This document shows positions 20,777-30,645 of a stretch of 64,000 nt of DNA, one piece after another. The position numbers were made by a program, and so were the translations under genes. This DNA is from Enterobacter asburiae (lineage in GTDB: Bacteria; Pseudomonadota; Gammaproteobacteria; Enterobacterales; Enterobacteriaceae). Numbering within the stretch: position 1 is the stretch's first letter; each line of letters starts with the position of its first letter. Where the stretch lies: contig NZ_AP019632.1 of the NCBI RefSeq assembly GCF_007035645.1, forward strand, positions 2,852,001-2,916,000, given 5' to 3'. The notes under the pieces are model-generated. The model saw nothing but the letters and a program-made list of their open reading frames with translations. It did not search any database and was not told where the DNA came from.

Positions 20777-20947
20777 TTACTTACTGCTGCCGTGGCTGTT
20801 TTTCCCCCCTTTCTTGCCAGCTTCAGATGCGCGTTGCGGGTCATTCTTGAAGTTGCCCCCGCTATGCTGGCCACCTTTACGGCCTGCTTCTGATGCTCTT
20901 TCACGGTCTTCTGCGAAATTACCTGAACCACCACGATGGTTTGCCAT
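20777..20947 (-). CDS. ymdF: YmdF-like KGG-repeat stress protein
   Basis: A 56-residue hydrophilic protein read from the minus strand: MANHRGGSGNFAEDRERASE, then two con-10 type repeats ending RKGGQHSGG and KKGGKNSHG. It closely matches E. coli YmdF (57 residues), which also lies between rutG and wrbA. Proteins of this KGG/con-10 family accumulate in stationary phase or stress and are probably disordered; no enzymatic role is known. GGAGG lies 7 bases before the ATG. Confidence 0.9.
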   Translation of the reverse strand: MANHRGGSGNFAEDRERASEAGRKGGQHSGGNFKNDPQRASEAGKKGGKNSHGSSK

Positions 20948-21934
<987 letters not shown>

Positions 21935-21954
21935 CACCCAACAGGAGGACAAGC

Positions 21955-22182
21955 ATGCCAACTCAAGAATCCAAAGCTCACCACGTGGGCGAATGGGCAA
22001 GTTTACGCAACACCTCTCCGGAGATTGCCGAAGCTATCTTTGAAGTCGCGAAGTACGATGAAAAGCTGGCCGAGCAGATTTGGGAGGAAGGTAACGATGA
22101 GGTGCTGGTGCGCGCCTTCGAAAAAACGGATAAAGACTCGCTCTTCTGGGGCGAGCAAACCATCGAACGTAAAAACGTCTAA
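21955..22182 (+). CDS. yccJ: YccJ family small protein
   Basis: A 75-residue acidic soluble protein ([20 protein letters not shown]...), conserved downstream of wrbA in enterobacteria and probably cotranscribed with it (AGGAGG upstream, terminator after). Its function is unknown; the wrbA link suggests stationary-phase or redox stress. Confidence 0.9.
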   Translation: MPTQESKAHHVGEWASLRNTSPEIAEAIFEVAKYDEKLAEQIWEEGNDEVLVRAFEKTDKDSLFWGEQTIERKNV

Positions 22183-22188
22183 GCGTTT

Positions 22189-22208
22189 CCCCCCGCCGCA
22201 GCGGGGGG
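22189..22208 (+). terminator. wrbA-yccJ terminator, also serving agp
   Basis: C6/G6 stem with a short loop, followed by TTCTCTTTT, between convergent yccJ and agp. Confidence 0.75.
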
Positions 22209-22215
22209 TTCTCTT

Positions 22216-23457
22216 TTACTTCGCCGCGTTATTCATCACCGCATTGAATTTATCGACAGGACAGAAGCCGTTCGCATCCACCGGGCAGCCTTTCAGCTCC
22301 AGCGTCACGCGCTGCGCGGGCGACTGCAGCGACAGCACGCTGGCGTTACGCAGCTGCTCTGAGCTCTGGTAGACATACTCAATTTTCATCAGCTCCTGGT
22401 TGGCATTTTTGTCATGCCAGCGCTGGAAAACAATCTTGCCGCCAATTGGGGTGCGCTCCTGCTGGTCGTGCAGCTGATAGGGTTTGAAATCCAGGGCCGT
22501 CAGCAGGGAAGCAATGTTCGAGTCGTGCCCCACCAGCAGGGTGATTTTCGGCGCTTTTGCCTGTTCGGTGACCAGCGTTTTATCAATGTACTTCACCAGC
22601 GGCTTCGCCACGTTTTGCGCCACTTCGGTGGAGGTAAACAGCGAGTCCTGATAGCCGTTCTTCAGCTTCGACAGCACGCGCCACTGCTGGTCGGTTTTGA
22701 TTTCGCCCCAGGCCACCTGGTCGGCCGGGAAGCCTTCGTAATACTGCAGCGTGAACGCGTCCACCAGCGAGTTACCCACCTTCAGCGGCCCGGATACGCC
22801 AGGCTCTTTTTCATAGTCGGCGCTGAAGGTATCTTTCGCGTCAGTCAGCGAGCAGACCTTTTTCTCTTTGCAGGACGGGGAATCCGCGTAGTTCGTCATC
22901 TGCTCCAGCAGCTTATAGCTTTCGCCCAGCTGCATTTTCTGCCGCTCGGACTCCATCGCCTTGAGCGCTTTTTCGCGAAATTCCGGCGAGTTATCGGTAA
23001 TCACCGGATTAAAGGTCGGATCCATGGTGCCCATTTTTTCCTGATGGTGCACGGGAACGTCGCAGCCCGGGAACGCACCGGTGATGAAGAACTGCGCGGT
23101 GGCGACGGTACGCTGCAGGCTGTTGGCGTAAGCATAAACGCTATCCGCCGCTGGGCATTCTCCCGTCTTCACCATCCCCTGCTGCGCCAGCCACTCGCGC
23201 ATGTAATGGCCCATATAGACTTCCAGCACGCCGCCCTTGGTGGTGAGCTGACCGCCCGGCACCTCCCACTCCGGCCACTGCTTCGGCGTGGACTGCTCCA
23301 GCACGCTACCGTTATTGGCGAGCGGCGCGCGCAGGTTGTGACGGCTCATGATTAAAACTTGCTCCAGCTGATACCCTTCCGGCGTCTCTTGCGCCTGCAC
23401 GCCAAACGTTGCTGAAATGGAACCGGCGACTGCCAGCGCGAGTAGTGCTTTTTTCAT
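22216..23457 (-). CDS. agp: Agp, periplasmic glucose-1-phosphatase
   Basis: A 413-residue histidine acid phosphatase, like E. coli Agp. It has a Sec signal peptide ([18 protein letters not shown]), the catalytic RHNLRAP motif near residue 38 and the C-terminal HD motif in [11 protein letters not shown]. It releases glucose from glucose-1-phosphate in the periplasm and also has phytase activity in the family. The conserved order wrbA-yccJ-agp supports the call. Confidence 0.95.
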   Translation of the reverse strand: MKKALLALAVAGSISATFGVQAQETPEGYQLEQVLIMSRHNLRAPLANNGSVLEQSTPKQWPEWEVPGGQLTTKGGVLEVYMGHYMREWLAQQGMVKTGECPAADSVYAYANSLQRTVATAQFFITGAFPGCDVPVHHQEKMGTMDPTFNPVITDNSPEFREKALKAMESERQKMQLGESYKLLEQMTNYADSPSCKEKKVCSLTDAKDTFSADYEKEPGVSGPLKVGNSLVDAFTLQYYEGFPADQVAWGEIKTDQQWRVLSKLKNGYQDSLFTSTEVAQNVAKPLVKYIDKTLVTEQAKAPKITLLVGHDSNIASLLTALDFKPYQLHDQQERTPIGGKIVFQRWHDKNANQELMKIEYVYQSSEQLRNASVLSLQSPAQRVTLELKGCPVDANGFCPVDKFNAVMNNAAK

Positions 23458-23571
23458 CCCTAATTCCTCACTCGTTTTAAAATGTCGCGTTCAGTGTGAC
23501 AGATTCGTGACAATTTTCCGGGAAGCATTTCTCAAACTGATGATTAACGTGCTTACGGTGTGTGCCAATAA

Positions 23572-23586
23572 GTTTTATAATAAAAC
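23572..23586. promoter_or_regulatory. Palindromic operator candidate upstream of HxlR gene 1
   Basis: GTTTTATAATAAAAC is a near-perfect 15-bp palindrome 24 bases before the start of the HxlR gene. A related sequence lies before the next gene at 24093-24109 (GGTTGCATTATAAAACC). Confidence 0.55.
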
Positions 23587-23609
23587 CACACCCCACCGGA
23601 GAATTGACC

Positions 23610-24053
23610 GTGAAACGTACCCGCCTCGAAGAGAGCACCTGCCCCGTCGCCCGTTCGCTGGATATCATCGGCGACTGGTGGTCGCTGCTGATTGTTCGCG
23701 ACGCGCTGCGCGGGATTAAGCGCTTCGGCGAGTTCCAGAAAAGCCTCGGCATCGCGAAAAACATGCTGACCACGCGGCTGAAACTGCTGGTCGACGAAGG
23801 CATCCTCCGGCTTCAGCCCGCGTCCGACGGCAGCGCCTGGCAGGAATACGTCCTGACCGACAAGGGGCGTGCCCTGCAAACGGTGCTGGTTGCCCTCTCC
23901 CAGTGGGGCAATGAATTTTTGTTTGCGGATAACGAATGCGGCACCGTGCTGGTCGATACCGAACAGCGCAAACCCCTGCGCAAACTGGCGCTTATCGCCG
24001 ACGATGGCCGCGAACTGACGCCTGAAGAGATCGTGGCGAAACTCCCCTCCTGA
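23610..24053 (+). CDS. HxlR-family regulator 1
   Basis: A 147-residue winged-helix regulator of the HxlR type. The family signature CPVARSLDIIGDWWSLLIVRDAL is at residues 10-32, followed by the recognition helix region FGEFQKSLGIAKNMLTTRLKLLVDEGIL. The start is the GTG at 23610 (VKRTRLEE), with CGGAGAA 6 bases upstream. It precedes an SDR oxidoreductase on the same strand. HxlR proteins often sense electrophiles or quinones and control an adjacent detoxifying enzyme. Confidence 0.88.
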   Translation: MKRTRLEESTCPVARSLDIIGDWWSLLIVRDALRGIKRFGEFQKSLGIAKNMLTTRLKLLVDEGILRLQPASDGSAWQEYVLTDKGRALQTVLVALSQWGNEFLFADNECGTVLVDTEQRKPLRKLALIADDGRELTPEEIVAKLPS

Positions 24054-24092
24054 TCGTTCCCGACGGCAACAGCACAAAATGCTCGCAAATAT

Positions 24093-24109
24093 GGTTGCAT
24101 TATAAAACC
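24093..24109. promoter_or_regulatory. Operator candidate upstream of SDR gene 1
   Basis: GGTTGCATTATAAAACC shares the TTATAAAACC half with the palindrome in front of the HxlR gene, which points to a common regulator. Confidence 0.45.
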
Positions 24110-24178
24110 AAATAGCAGAGAGTTTATTCAGTTTCATCTTGAAACCAAATAACCCACTTTGCCCTGAGGTAACACACG

Positions 24179-24973
24179 ATGACTACGCAAATCACCACCG
24201 CCCTGATTACGGGTGCCTCTTCCGGGATTGGTGCCGTTTATGCCGATCGCCTTGCCGCGCGCGGCGCTAACCTGGTGCTGGTCGCCCGTCGCGAAGATCG
24301 CCTGAACACCCTTGCCGCCGACCTTCGCGCGCGCTACGGCGTGGCCGTCGATATTCTGGTGGCCGATCTTACCGATGAAGCCGGGATCCGCGCCGTGGAA
24401 GAGGCGCTGCGCAGCAATACCGCCATTGATACGCTCATTAACAACGCGGGCACCGCGCAGATGGCGCCGTTCCTCGCGGGCGATGTGGCGCAGCATCAGG
24501 CCATTAACACCCTGAACACCACGGCGCTGATGCGTCTGACCTACGCCATCCTGCCGCGCCTGGCGCAGAACAATCGCGGCACGCTGATCAATATCGCGTC
24601 CGTGCTGGCTCTGCACGTCCGGGCGGGCAGCGCGCTCTACAGCGCCACCAAGGCGTGGGTGTTGAGCTTTACCCGTGGGTTACAGGAAGAATTTGCCGAC
24701 AGCAGCGTGCGCATTCAGGCCGTGCTGCCCGCCGCCACGGCGACGGAAATCTGGAGCCATTCGGGCGTCACGGTGAACGATCTGCCGAAAGGATCGGTGA
24801 TGACCACCGACGATATGGTGGATGCGTCGCTGGCGGGTCTGGATCAGGGTGAAACGATCACCATCCCGCCGATGCATGACGCCGGCCTGTGGGATCGCTA
24901 CGAAGCGGCACGTCTTGAGCTGTTCAACAGCGCGCGCACCGGCATTCCGGCACCGCGCTACGTGAAACAGTAG
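24179..24973 (+). CDS. SDR-family oxidoreductase 1
   Basis: A 264-residue short-chain dehydrogenase. The cofactor motif TGASSGIG is at residues 12-19, NNAG near 92, catalytic Ser in INIASVLA, and YSATK as the YxxxK pair near 155. ARREDR after the second strand suggests NADP. Substrate unknown. GAGG lies 10 bases before the ATG. Probably regulated by the HxlR protein encoded just upstream. Confidence 0.87.
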   Translation: MTTQITTALITGASSGIGAVYADRLAARGANLVLVARREDRLNTLAADLRARYGVAVDILVADLTDEAGIRAVEEALRSNTAIDTLINNAGTAQMAPFLAGDVAQHQAINTLNTTALMRLTYAILPRLAQNNRGTLINIASVLALHVRAGSALYSATKAWVLSFTRGLQEEFADSSVRIQAVLPAATATEIWSHSGVTVNDLPKGSVMTTDDMVDASLAGLDQGETITIPPMHDAGLWDRYEAARLELFNSARTGIPAPRYVKQ

Positions 24974-24974
24974 C

Positions 24975-25334
24975 CTAACGCTCAAGCTGGTCGCCGTACT
25001 CGCTCATCCAGGCGGCCAGCGGGGAGAGTGCGTCCTGCAGGGTTAGCCCCAGCTCGGTGATCTGATACTCCACGCGCGGCGGGATCTCCGGGTAGACCGT
25101 CCGCGTCACCAGCCCGCGCTGCTCAAACAGGCGCAGCTGCTTCGTCAGCTCTTTCTGCGTGATGGGGGCAGCGGCCCGCAGCAGATCGCCAAAGCGTACG
25201 GGCGTGTTGAACACAATCAGACGGTACAGAATGGGGATCGCCCATTTACCGGAAATCAGGTTAACAAACTGCGTCATCGGGCAGGTATACGCCTCAGATT
25301 TTTTTTCACAGCACTCCTCCAGCATTTCTGCCAT
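24975..25334 (-). CDS. HxlR-family regulator 2
   Basis: A 119-residue winged-helix protein with the HxlR pattern CPMTQFVNLISGKWAIPILYRL at 18-39 and ITQKELTKQLRLFEQRGLVTR. Its N-terminal Cys pair (ECCEKK) and CPMTQ Cys are candidate redox or electrophile sensors. AGAGG precedes the ATG. It is divergent from SDR gene 2, with a TAGTATC...GATACTA inverted repeat between them. Confidence 0.88.
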   Translation of the reverse strand: MAEMLEECCEKKSEAYTCPMTQFVNLISGKWAIPILYRLIVFNTPVRFGDLLRAAAPITQKELTKQLRLFEQRGLVTRTVYPEIPPRVEYQITELGLTLQDALSPLAAWMSEYGDQLER

Positions 25335-25353
25335 AGCACACCTCTTGCCTCTT

Positions 25354-25390
25354 TAGTATCCATTTGGTACCTGGTTTCCTTTCGATACTA
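25354..25390. promoter_or_regulatory. Inverted repeat between HxlR 2 and SDR 2
   Basis: TAGTATC (25354-25360) and GATACTA (25384-25390) form perfect seven-base arms around a centre that also contains GGTACC. It is a likely operator for the divergent pair. Confidence 0.6.
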
Positions 25391-25434
25391 ACGTTTCTAT
25401 AGTGCTTTCTCCAGAGACATTTCAGGAGAAGAAC

Positions 25435-26184
25435 ATGGGTCGTTTAACAGATAAATATACGCTGATTACCGGCGGCACCAGCGGCATCGGTCTTGCCACC
25501 GCGCAGGCGTTTATCGCCGAAGGCGCGCGCGTCGCCGTGACCGGACGCAACCCGGACACCCTCGCCGAAGCAGAACGTATTCTTGGCGATAAGGCCTGGG
25601 TGATCCCGACCGATGCGGGAGATATCGCCTCGCAAAAAGCACTGGCGGAAACCCTCGCCGCCCGCTGGCCACGCCTGGACGCGGTGTTTCTCAACGCCGG
25701 TGACGTGACGCACGCGCCGCTGGAAGCCTGGCAGGAGGATGCCTGGGACCGCCTGATGGGCATCAACCTGAAGGGGCCGTTCTTTTTAATTCAGGCGCTG
25801 CTGCCGCTGCTGAATAACCCGTCGTCGGTGATCCTCTGCGGCTCGGTGAGCGCGCGTATCGGCCTGCCCACCAGCAGCGTGTATGCCGCGAGCAAAGCCG
25901 CCCTGCTGTCGCTGGCGCGCACGCTGTCGGCGGAGCTGCTGCCGCGCGGGATCCGCGTCAACGGCCTGAGCCCCGGTCCGGTGGAGACCCCGGCGTTTAC
26001 CAAAACGGGCTTAAGCGACGAGGCGCTTAACGCGATGATGGCGGAGATCATCAAGCTGGTGCCGCTCGGCAGAATGGGCTCGACGACGGAGCTGGCAAAA
26101 GCCGCGCTCTATCTGGCCTCCGACGAGTCGAGCTACACGGTGGGAACGGAGCTGCTGGTCGACGGCGGAATGGGGAGTTTGTAA
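25435..26184 (+). CDS. SDR-family oxidoreductase 2
   Basis: A 249-residue classical short-chain dehydrogenase: TGGTSGIG cofactor motif at residues 11-18, NAGD near 89, catalytic Ser in LCGSVSARIG, YAASK near 152, and the C-terminal SSYTVGTELLVDGGMGSL typical of FabG-like enzymes. ATG 25435 is chosen over an upstream in-frame ATG because CAGGAG lies 7 bases before it. Substrate unknown. Divergent from HxlR regulator 2. Confidence 0.87.
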   Translation: MGRLTDKYTLITGGTSGIGLATAQAFIAEGARVAVTGRNPDTLAEAERILGDKAWVIPTDAGDIASQKALAETLAARWPRLDAVFLNAGDVTHAPLEAWQEDAWDRLMGINLKGPFFLIQALLPLLNNPSSVILCGSVSARIGLPTSSVYAASKAALLSLARTLSAELLPRGIRVNGLSPGPVETPAFTKTGLSDEALNAMMAEIIKLVPLGRMGSTTELAKAALYLASDESSYTVGTELLVDGGMGSL

Positions 26185-26185
26185 T

Positions 26186-26689
26186 TCAAAAGGCGCTGAT
26201 GCCGGTGACGATGCCGACATACAGCGCCGCCCATGCGCAGGCGGAAAGCAGGCTGACGGCGTAGACCTTGACTGCATTCAGCCTGAGCATTCCCGCCGCC
26301 AGCGGCACGATGTAGCGCAGCACCGCCAGAAAGCGCGCGGTGAACAGGACCAGCACCCCGTTTTTCTGCAGCTGATGCTGCACCCGCAGCATTTTACCGG
26401 CGTGCTTTGCCGAGAAGCGGGTCATCCATCGCGTGTGCCCCATCAGCTGGCCGATATGGTAGTTCAGCACCGAACCCGCCGTTGCCCCTAGCACCACGGC
26501 CAGCCACGCCAGCGCAGGATGCATGCTCGCCTGGCTGACGGTAATGCCCGCCAGCAGCATCACCGAGGCGGGCGGCAGCACGGAGGAGACTAGCACCGTC
26601 GATTTACTCAGCGCCATCACAAATAACAGCGCGAAAAGATGTGCCGGATACAGCGCAAAATGATTCAGCAGATTATCAAACCACGCCAT
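26186..26689 (-). CDS. DedA/SNARE-associated family membrane protein
   Basis: A 167-residue integral membrane protein of the DedA (VTT domain) type. The motif FTARFLAVLRYIVPLAAGMLRLN near residue 110 matches the DedA core F.aRF.P..R...p..AG. DedA proteins are lipid flippases or affect proton motive force and envelope integrity; the exact role here is unknown. GGAGAGGA precedes the ATG. It is convergent with SDR gene 2, one base apart. Confidence 0.82.
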   Translation of the reverse strand: MAWFDNLLNHFALYPAHLFALLFVMALSKSTVLVSSVLPPASVMLLAGITVSQASMHPALAWLAVVLGATAGSVLNYHIGQLMGHTRWMTRFSAKHAGKMLRVQHQLQKNGVLVLFTARFLAVLRYIVPLAAGMLRLNAVKVYAVSLLSACAWAALYVGIVTGISAF

Positions 26690-26850
26690 TATCCTCTCCT
26701 CCGTTGATTATTTAATCCTCCATTAGAAATGAATTAACTTAAATAAACCCTCAACATTTTATTAATAAAAATCGTCTAAACCGTTCTTAAACATTATTTA
26801 ATTTTCTGAGCGGTAAATTTAAATAAGAGTATTATTCCTCACGTTTTACA
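26690..26850. other. AT-rich promoter region of mgtE
   Basis: Very AT-rich DNA between the divergent DedA gene and the M-box leader. It should contain both promoters; no regulator box is recognised. Confidence 0.4.
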
Positions 26851-26854
26851 ACGA

Positions 26855-27006
26855 TCTCGTTATGGCGAGGCTCCTGTACAAATACACGTTATCGCTCTGG
26901 TAGGTTCGAGAGAACCGACACAGGGTAAAACAGGCACTGTCGAATCAAGGCTTTGTCAGTATAACTTCCCTCGTGGGATACGGTGTACAGTGCTGAACCC
27001 AGGACG
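26855..27006 (+). ncRNA. M-box (ykoK) magnesium riboswitch
   Basis: The leader carries the conserved M-box core: TCGTTATGGCGAGGCTCCTG at the 5' side (consensus GUUAGGUGAGGCUCCUGUAU), then ATACACG, and GTGTACAGTGCTGAACCC at the 3' side (consensus CAUACAGUGCUAAAG). Spacing between the ends, about 150 nt, fits the family. It precedes an mgtE-type gene, the usual M-box partner. M-box RNAs fold on Mg2+ and shut off downstream expression. I see no clear intrinsic terminator in the 72 bases before the start codon, so control may be translational or Rho-dependent. Confidence 0.88.
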
Positions 27007-27078
27007 TGGGGATCTCCTCTTCGACATGCCCTGTCTTGCTCGCCCCTGAGAGATGTTATTATTCAAAGGGAATTCACT

Positions 27079-28080
27079 ATGTCTTACGCTATTCACAACC
27101 AGAACCTGGCATTCAATGACAGCGCGATCGCGCAATATATGAATACCGATTTTATTGTCCTCGATATTTCATTATGCGTGGCGCTGGCGCGCGAGCAATT
27201 CTTCGAAAAATTAAAAGACGACAATATTCCGTCTCATATTTTTATTGAAGACAATGGCCGCCTGGCGGGCATGGTTGCCGTGCGCAAATTGCTGCAAACC
27301 GCCGATACGGTACAGCCGGTGAAATCGCTGATGATTTCGCAGTTTTTGCAGGTCAAACCGGAGGACGAACGTGCCGACGTTGCCGGACTGCTGGCGCACG
27401 GCGGCGCGGACGTGGTGCCCGTGGTCACCCACGGCAAGCTCGTCGGCTGCCTGACCGAGCGCGAAATCGCCCACCTGCTGGAAGATGACGTCACCGAAGA
27501 CGCCCAGCTTCAGGGGGCGACGCTGCCGCTGGAGAAGCCCTATCTGGACACCAGCCCGTATAGCCTGTGGAAGAAACGCTCCGTCTGGCTGCTGCTGCTG
27601 TTTGTCGCGGAGGCCTACACCAGCTCGGTGATCCAGCATTTTGAAGAGGCGCTGGAGTCCGCCATCGCGCTGGCGTTCTTTATTCCGCTGCTGATCGGCA
27701 CGGGCGGCAACAGCGGGACGCAAATCACCTCCACCCTGGTGCGCGCCATGGCGCTGGGGGAAGTTCGTCTGCGCGACGTTGGCCGCGTGCTGCGTAAAGA
27801 GATGACCACCTCGCTGATGATTGCCGCCACGCTCGGTGTCGCCGGGTGCATTCGCGCCTGGATGATGGGGATTGGGTTGGAAATTACGCTTATCGTCAGC
27901 CTGACGCTGGTGTGCATTACGCTCTGGAGTGCGATCGTGTCGTCGGTCATTCCGATGGTGCTCAAGCGCTGCGGCATTGACCCGGCGGTCGTCTCCGCGC
28001 CGTTTATCGCGACGCTTATCGACGGCACCGGGCTGATTATCTACTTCAAGATCGCGCAATATACGCTGGGGCTGGAGTAA
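27079..28080 (+). CDS. mgtE: MgtE-family magnesium transporter, short form
   Basis: A 333-residue Mg2+ channel or transporter. Two CBS domains occupy about residues 10-140, then a linker and five membrane helices (about 175-333). The C-terminal family signature PFIATLIDGTGLIIYFKIA is intact, as is the pore motif region LIGTGGNSGTQITSTLVRA. The N-terminal superhelical domain of typical MgtE (about 450 residues) is absent. The start at 27079 has AAAGGGA upstream; the frame stays open for 32 more codons into the leader. Regulated by the M-box riboswitch. Confidence 0.92.
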   Translation: MSYAIHNQNLAFNDSAIAQYMNTDFIVLDISLCVALAREQFFEKLKDDNIPSHIFIEDNGRLAGMVAVRKLLQTADTVQPVKSLMISQFLQVKPEDERADVAGLLAHGGADVVPVVTHGKLVGCLTEREIAHLLEDDVTEDAQLQGATLPLEKPYLDTSPYSLWKKRSVWLLLLFVAEAYTSSVIQHFEEALESAIALAFFIPLLIGTGGNSGTQITSTLVRAMALGEVRLRDVGRVLRKEMTTSLMIAATLGVAGCIRAWMMGIGLEITLIVSLTLVCITLWSAIVSSVIPMVLKRCGIDPAVVSAPFIATLIDGTGLIIYFKIAQYTLGLE

Positions 28081-28091
28081 CGTAGTTCCCT

Positions 28092-28160
28092 GCCGGGTGG
28101 CGCTGCGCTTACCCGGCCTACCCATCCCGTAGGCCCGTGCAAGCGTAGCGCCGCCGGGCA
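28092..28160. repeat. REP pair (BIME-like)
   Basis: GCCGGGTGGCGCTGCGCTTA, then CCCGTAGGCC and GCGTAGCGCCGCCGGGCA in inverted orientation between convergent mgtE and hpxK. Confidence 0.8.
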
Positions 28161-28164
28161 ATAC

Positions 28165-29394
28165 TCAGATCGCACCAAGCGTTCTTACCGCCCGCCCAAA
28201 CGCCTCAATCGCGAGGGCGACATCCTCAGCCATCACCGATTCCGCCGGATGGTGGCTGACGCCCCCTTTGCAGCGCACAAACAGCATGCCGACCGGCCAG
28301 CGTTCCGCGATGGCAATCGCATCGTGGCCCGCACCGCTGGGCAGCGATAGCGAGCGCCCCTGTACCGATGTGACGGCCTCTCCCAGCACCTTTTGCAGGT
28401 GGATATCGCACGGCGTGGCGGCAATGCGGTAAAACTCCTCGGCGCTGAAGTCCAGACCGCGACGCGAGGCGATCGCCTGGGCATGTTCCAGCAGGTCGTT
28501 AAGCAACCGATCCAGCGGCGCATCCTGCGGCCCGCGAATATCCAGCGAGAGCTGAACCTCGCCGGGGATCACGTTCACCGCCCCCGGCAGGCAGCGCAGC
28601 TCACCAACCGTCGCCACCAGGTTGCCGCCCTGCTGTCGGGTAGCGTTTTCAATGATAACCATCCACTCGGCGGCGGCGGCCAGCGCGTCCCTGCGGTGGA
28701 GCATCGGCACGGTTCCCGCGTGCCCGGCCTCGCCGGTAAAGCGGCAGTTCAGACGGCGCGCGCCGTTAATGGCTTCCACCACGCCAAGGGCGAGCGCCTC
28801 CTGCTCAAGGCACGGCCCCTGCTCAATATGCAGCTCCAGATAGGCGCTGAAATCCTCCTGACGGCGCGCGGCATGGAGCACGCGGGCAGGATCGAGCCCC
28901 ATCAGGGTCATCGCCTGCGCCACGCTGATCCCGCTGGCGTCGGCTTTTTCCAGCCAGCCCTGCGGCCAGGTGCCCATCAGCCCCCGGCTGCCTAACAGCG
29001 TAATGCCGAAGCGGGTTCCCTCTTCGTCGCAAAAGCCGACAATCTCAATGGCCTGGGCCAGATGCACCCCCTGCTGGTGCAGGCTGTCCACCACCTCAAT
29101 GGCGGCAAGCACGCCGAGCATACCGTCGTAGCGCCCGGCATTGCGCACGGTATCGAGATGCGAGCCGAGCAGCACCGCCTGCGCCCCTTTCTGCGCGCCC
29201 TCATAGCGTCCACAGATGTTGCCCACGCTGTCCTGCCAGACGGTCATTCCCGCCTGGCTCATCCACTGCCCCACCAGCTGGTTGGCCTGCAGATGCTGGG
29301 TGGAGAGATAAACCCTCGTCAGCGCATCCGGGGTTTCGCTGATGGCGGCCAGCGCGTCGGCGCGGGCCATCACCCGTTCTGCCGCCGGGCTCAT
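28165..29394 (-). CDS. hpxK: HpxK, allantoate amidohydrolase
   Basis: A 409-residue M20-family metalloamidase that hydrolyses allantoate to ureidoglycine, CO2 and ammonia. Metal ligands appear in GSHLDTV, GRYDGMLGV, DEEGTRFG and LELHIEQGP. The ATG at 29394 overlaps the hpxJ stop (ATGA), so it is coupled to hpxJ; the longer open frame upstream is rejected. Last gene of an operon equivalent to Klebsiella hpxFGHIJK. It supplies nitrogen from purines. Confidence 0.92.
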   Translation of the reverse strand: MSPAAERVMARADALAAISETPDALTRVYLSTQHLQANQLVGQWMSQAGMTVWQDSVGNICGRYEGAQKGAQAVLLGSHLDTVRNAGRYDGMLGVLAAIEVVDSLHQQGVHLAQAIEIVGFCDEEGTRFGITLLGSRGLMGTWPQGWLEKADASGISVAQAMTLMGLDPARVLHAARRQEDFSAYLELHIEQGPCLEQEALALGVVEAINGARRLNCRFTGEAGHAGTVPMLHRRDALAAAAEWMVIIENATRQQGGNLVATVGELRCLPGAVNVIPGEVQLSLDIRGPQDAPLDRLLNDLLEHAQAIASRRGLDFSAEEFYRIAATPCDIHLQKVLGEAVTSVQGRSLSLPSGAGHDAIAIAERWPVGMLFVRCKGGVSHHPAESVMAEDVALAIEAFGRAVRTLGAI

Positions 29395-30632
29395 TGCGGC
29401 GTCTCGCGGCGATAGTGGTCCCACGCGGCCTGCATGGCGGCACCCTGCGTGGTGGTGAATTTCAGGTAGTTCAGCACCGACTCCAGCGCGCTCAGGGTGG
29501 TCATCACGCAGTCTTTGCGCGCGTTGTAGCCCATGGTGCCAATGCGCCACACTTTGCCGTGCAGCGGGCCAAACGAGGTGCCGATTTCAATCCCGAAATC
29601 CTCCAGCATCAGCTTACGCACCTGGTCGCCGTTGACGCCCTGCGGGATAACCACGCCCAGCACGTTGTTCATCTTGTGCTTCAGGTCGCCGAAGGTCTCC
29701 AGCCCCATCGCCTGAATGCCCTTCAGCAGCGCATCGCCGTGCAGCTTATGGCGCGCGATGCCGTTATCCAGCCCTTCCTGCAGGATCAGACGCGCGCACT
29801 CGCGGGCGCCAAATAGCGCGGTGGTGGCTTCGGTATGGTGGTTAAGGCGCTCCGGCCCCCAGTAGTCCATCACCATGCCGAGATCGAAATAGTTGGAGTA
29901 GATCATCTCCTCGTCGCCGTCGCGGTGGGCGTCGGTGCGGATGCCCTCCTCAACGCATTTACGGCGGCGGATCGCCTCCTCCATGCGCGCGCTCAGGGTG
30001 ATCGGCGAGGTGCCCGACGGGCCGCCGAGGCACTTCTGCATCCCGGCCGATACCGCATCCAGTCCCCAGGCGTCGGTCTCCAGCGCGTTGCCGCCGAGCG
30101 ACGCGGTGGCGTCGGTATAAAACAGCACGTCGTAGCGGCGGCAGATCGCGCCAAGCTCGGCGAGCGGCTGGAGCATGGTGGTGGAGGTATCGCCCTGCAC
30201 GGTCAGCAGCAGGCGCGGACGAACACGCTTAATCGCATCCTCCACCTGGTCGGGGGTGAACACCTCGCCCCACGGCACCTCGATGGTATGCACCTCCGCG
30301 CGGCAGCGGCGGGCAATTTCGCACAGCAGATGACCAAAGCGGCCAAAGACCGGCACCAGCACCTTATCTCCCGGGCGGATGGCGGAGACCAGAATGGCTT
30401 CAATCCCCGCGCGGGAGGTGCCGTCCACCAGCATCGTCCAGCGGTTTTCGGTGCGGAACACCCCGCGATAGAGCGCCATCACCTCGTTCATGTAGTGGGT
30501 CATGGCCGGATCGTACTGGCCGATCAGCTGGCTCGACATGGCGCGCAGCACGCGCGGGTCGGCGTTGATCGGGCCCGGCCCCATCAGCAGGCGCTGGGGC
30601 GGGTTGATTTGCGGAAAGCGTGCGATATCCAT
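29391..30632 (-). CDS. hpxJ: HpxJ, ureidoglycine transaminase
   Basis: A 413-residue class V PLP aminotransferase related to alanine-glyoxylate aminotransferases and PucG. The N-terminal MGPGPINADPRVLRAM and the PLP-Lys region SAGMQKCLGGPSG near 195-207 are family hallmarks. It is thought to transfer the amino group of unstable ureidoglycine to a keto acid, giving oxalurate, the substrate later handled by HpxWXYZ. Lies between hpxI (13 bases) and hpxK (overlap). Confidence 0.9.
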   Translation of the reverse strand: MDIARFPQINPPQRLLMGPGPINADPRVLRAMSSQLIGQYDPAMTHYMNEVMALYRGVFRTENRWTMLVDGTSRAGIEAILVSAIRPGDKVLVPVFGRFGHLLCEIARRCRAEVHTIEVPWGEVFTPDQVEDAIKRVRPRLLLTVQGDTSTTMLQPLAELGAICRRYDVLFYTDATASLGGNALETDAWGLDAVSAGMQKCLGGPSGTSPITLSARMEEAIRRRKCVEEGIRTDAHRDGDEEMIYSNYFDLGMVMDYWGPERLNHHTEATTALFGARECARLILQEGLDNGIARHKLHGDALLKGIQAMGLETFGDLKHKMNNVLGVVIPQGVNGDQVRKLMLEDFGIEIGTSFGPLHGKVWRIGTMGYNARKDCVMTTLSALESVLNYLKFTTTQGAAMQAAWDHYRRETPQ

Positions 30633-30645
30633 TGTTAAGTCCTTA

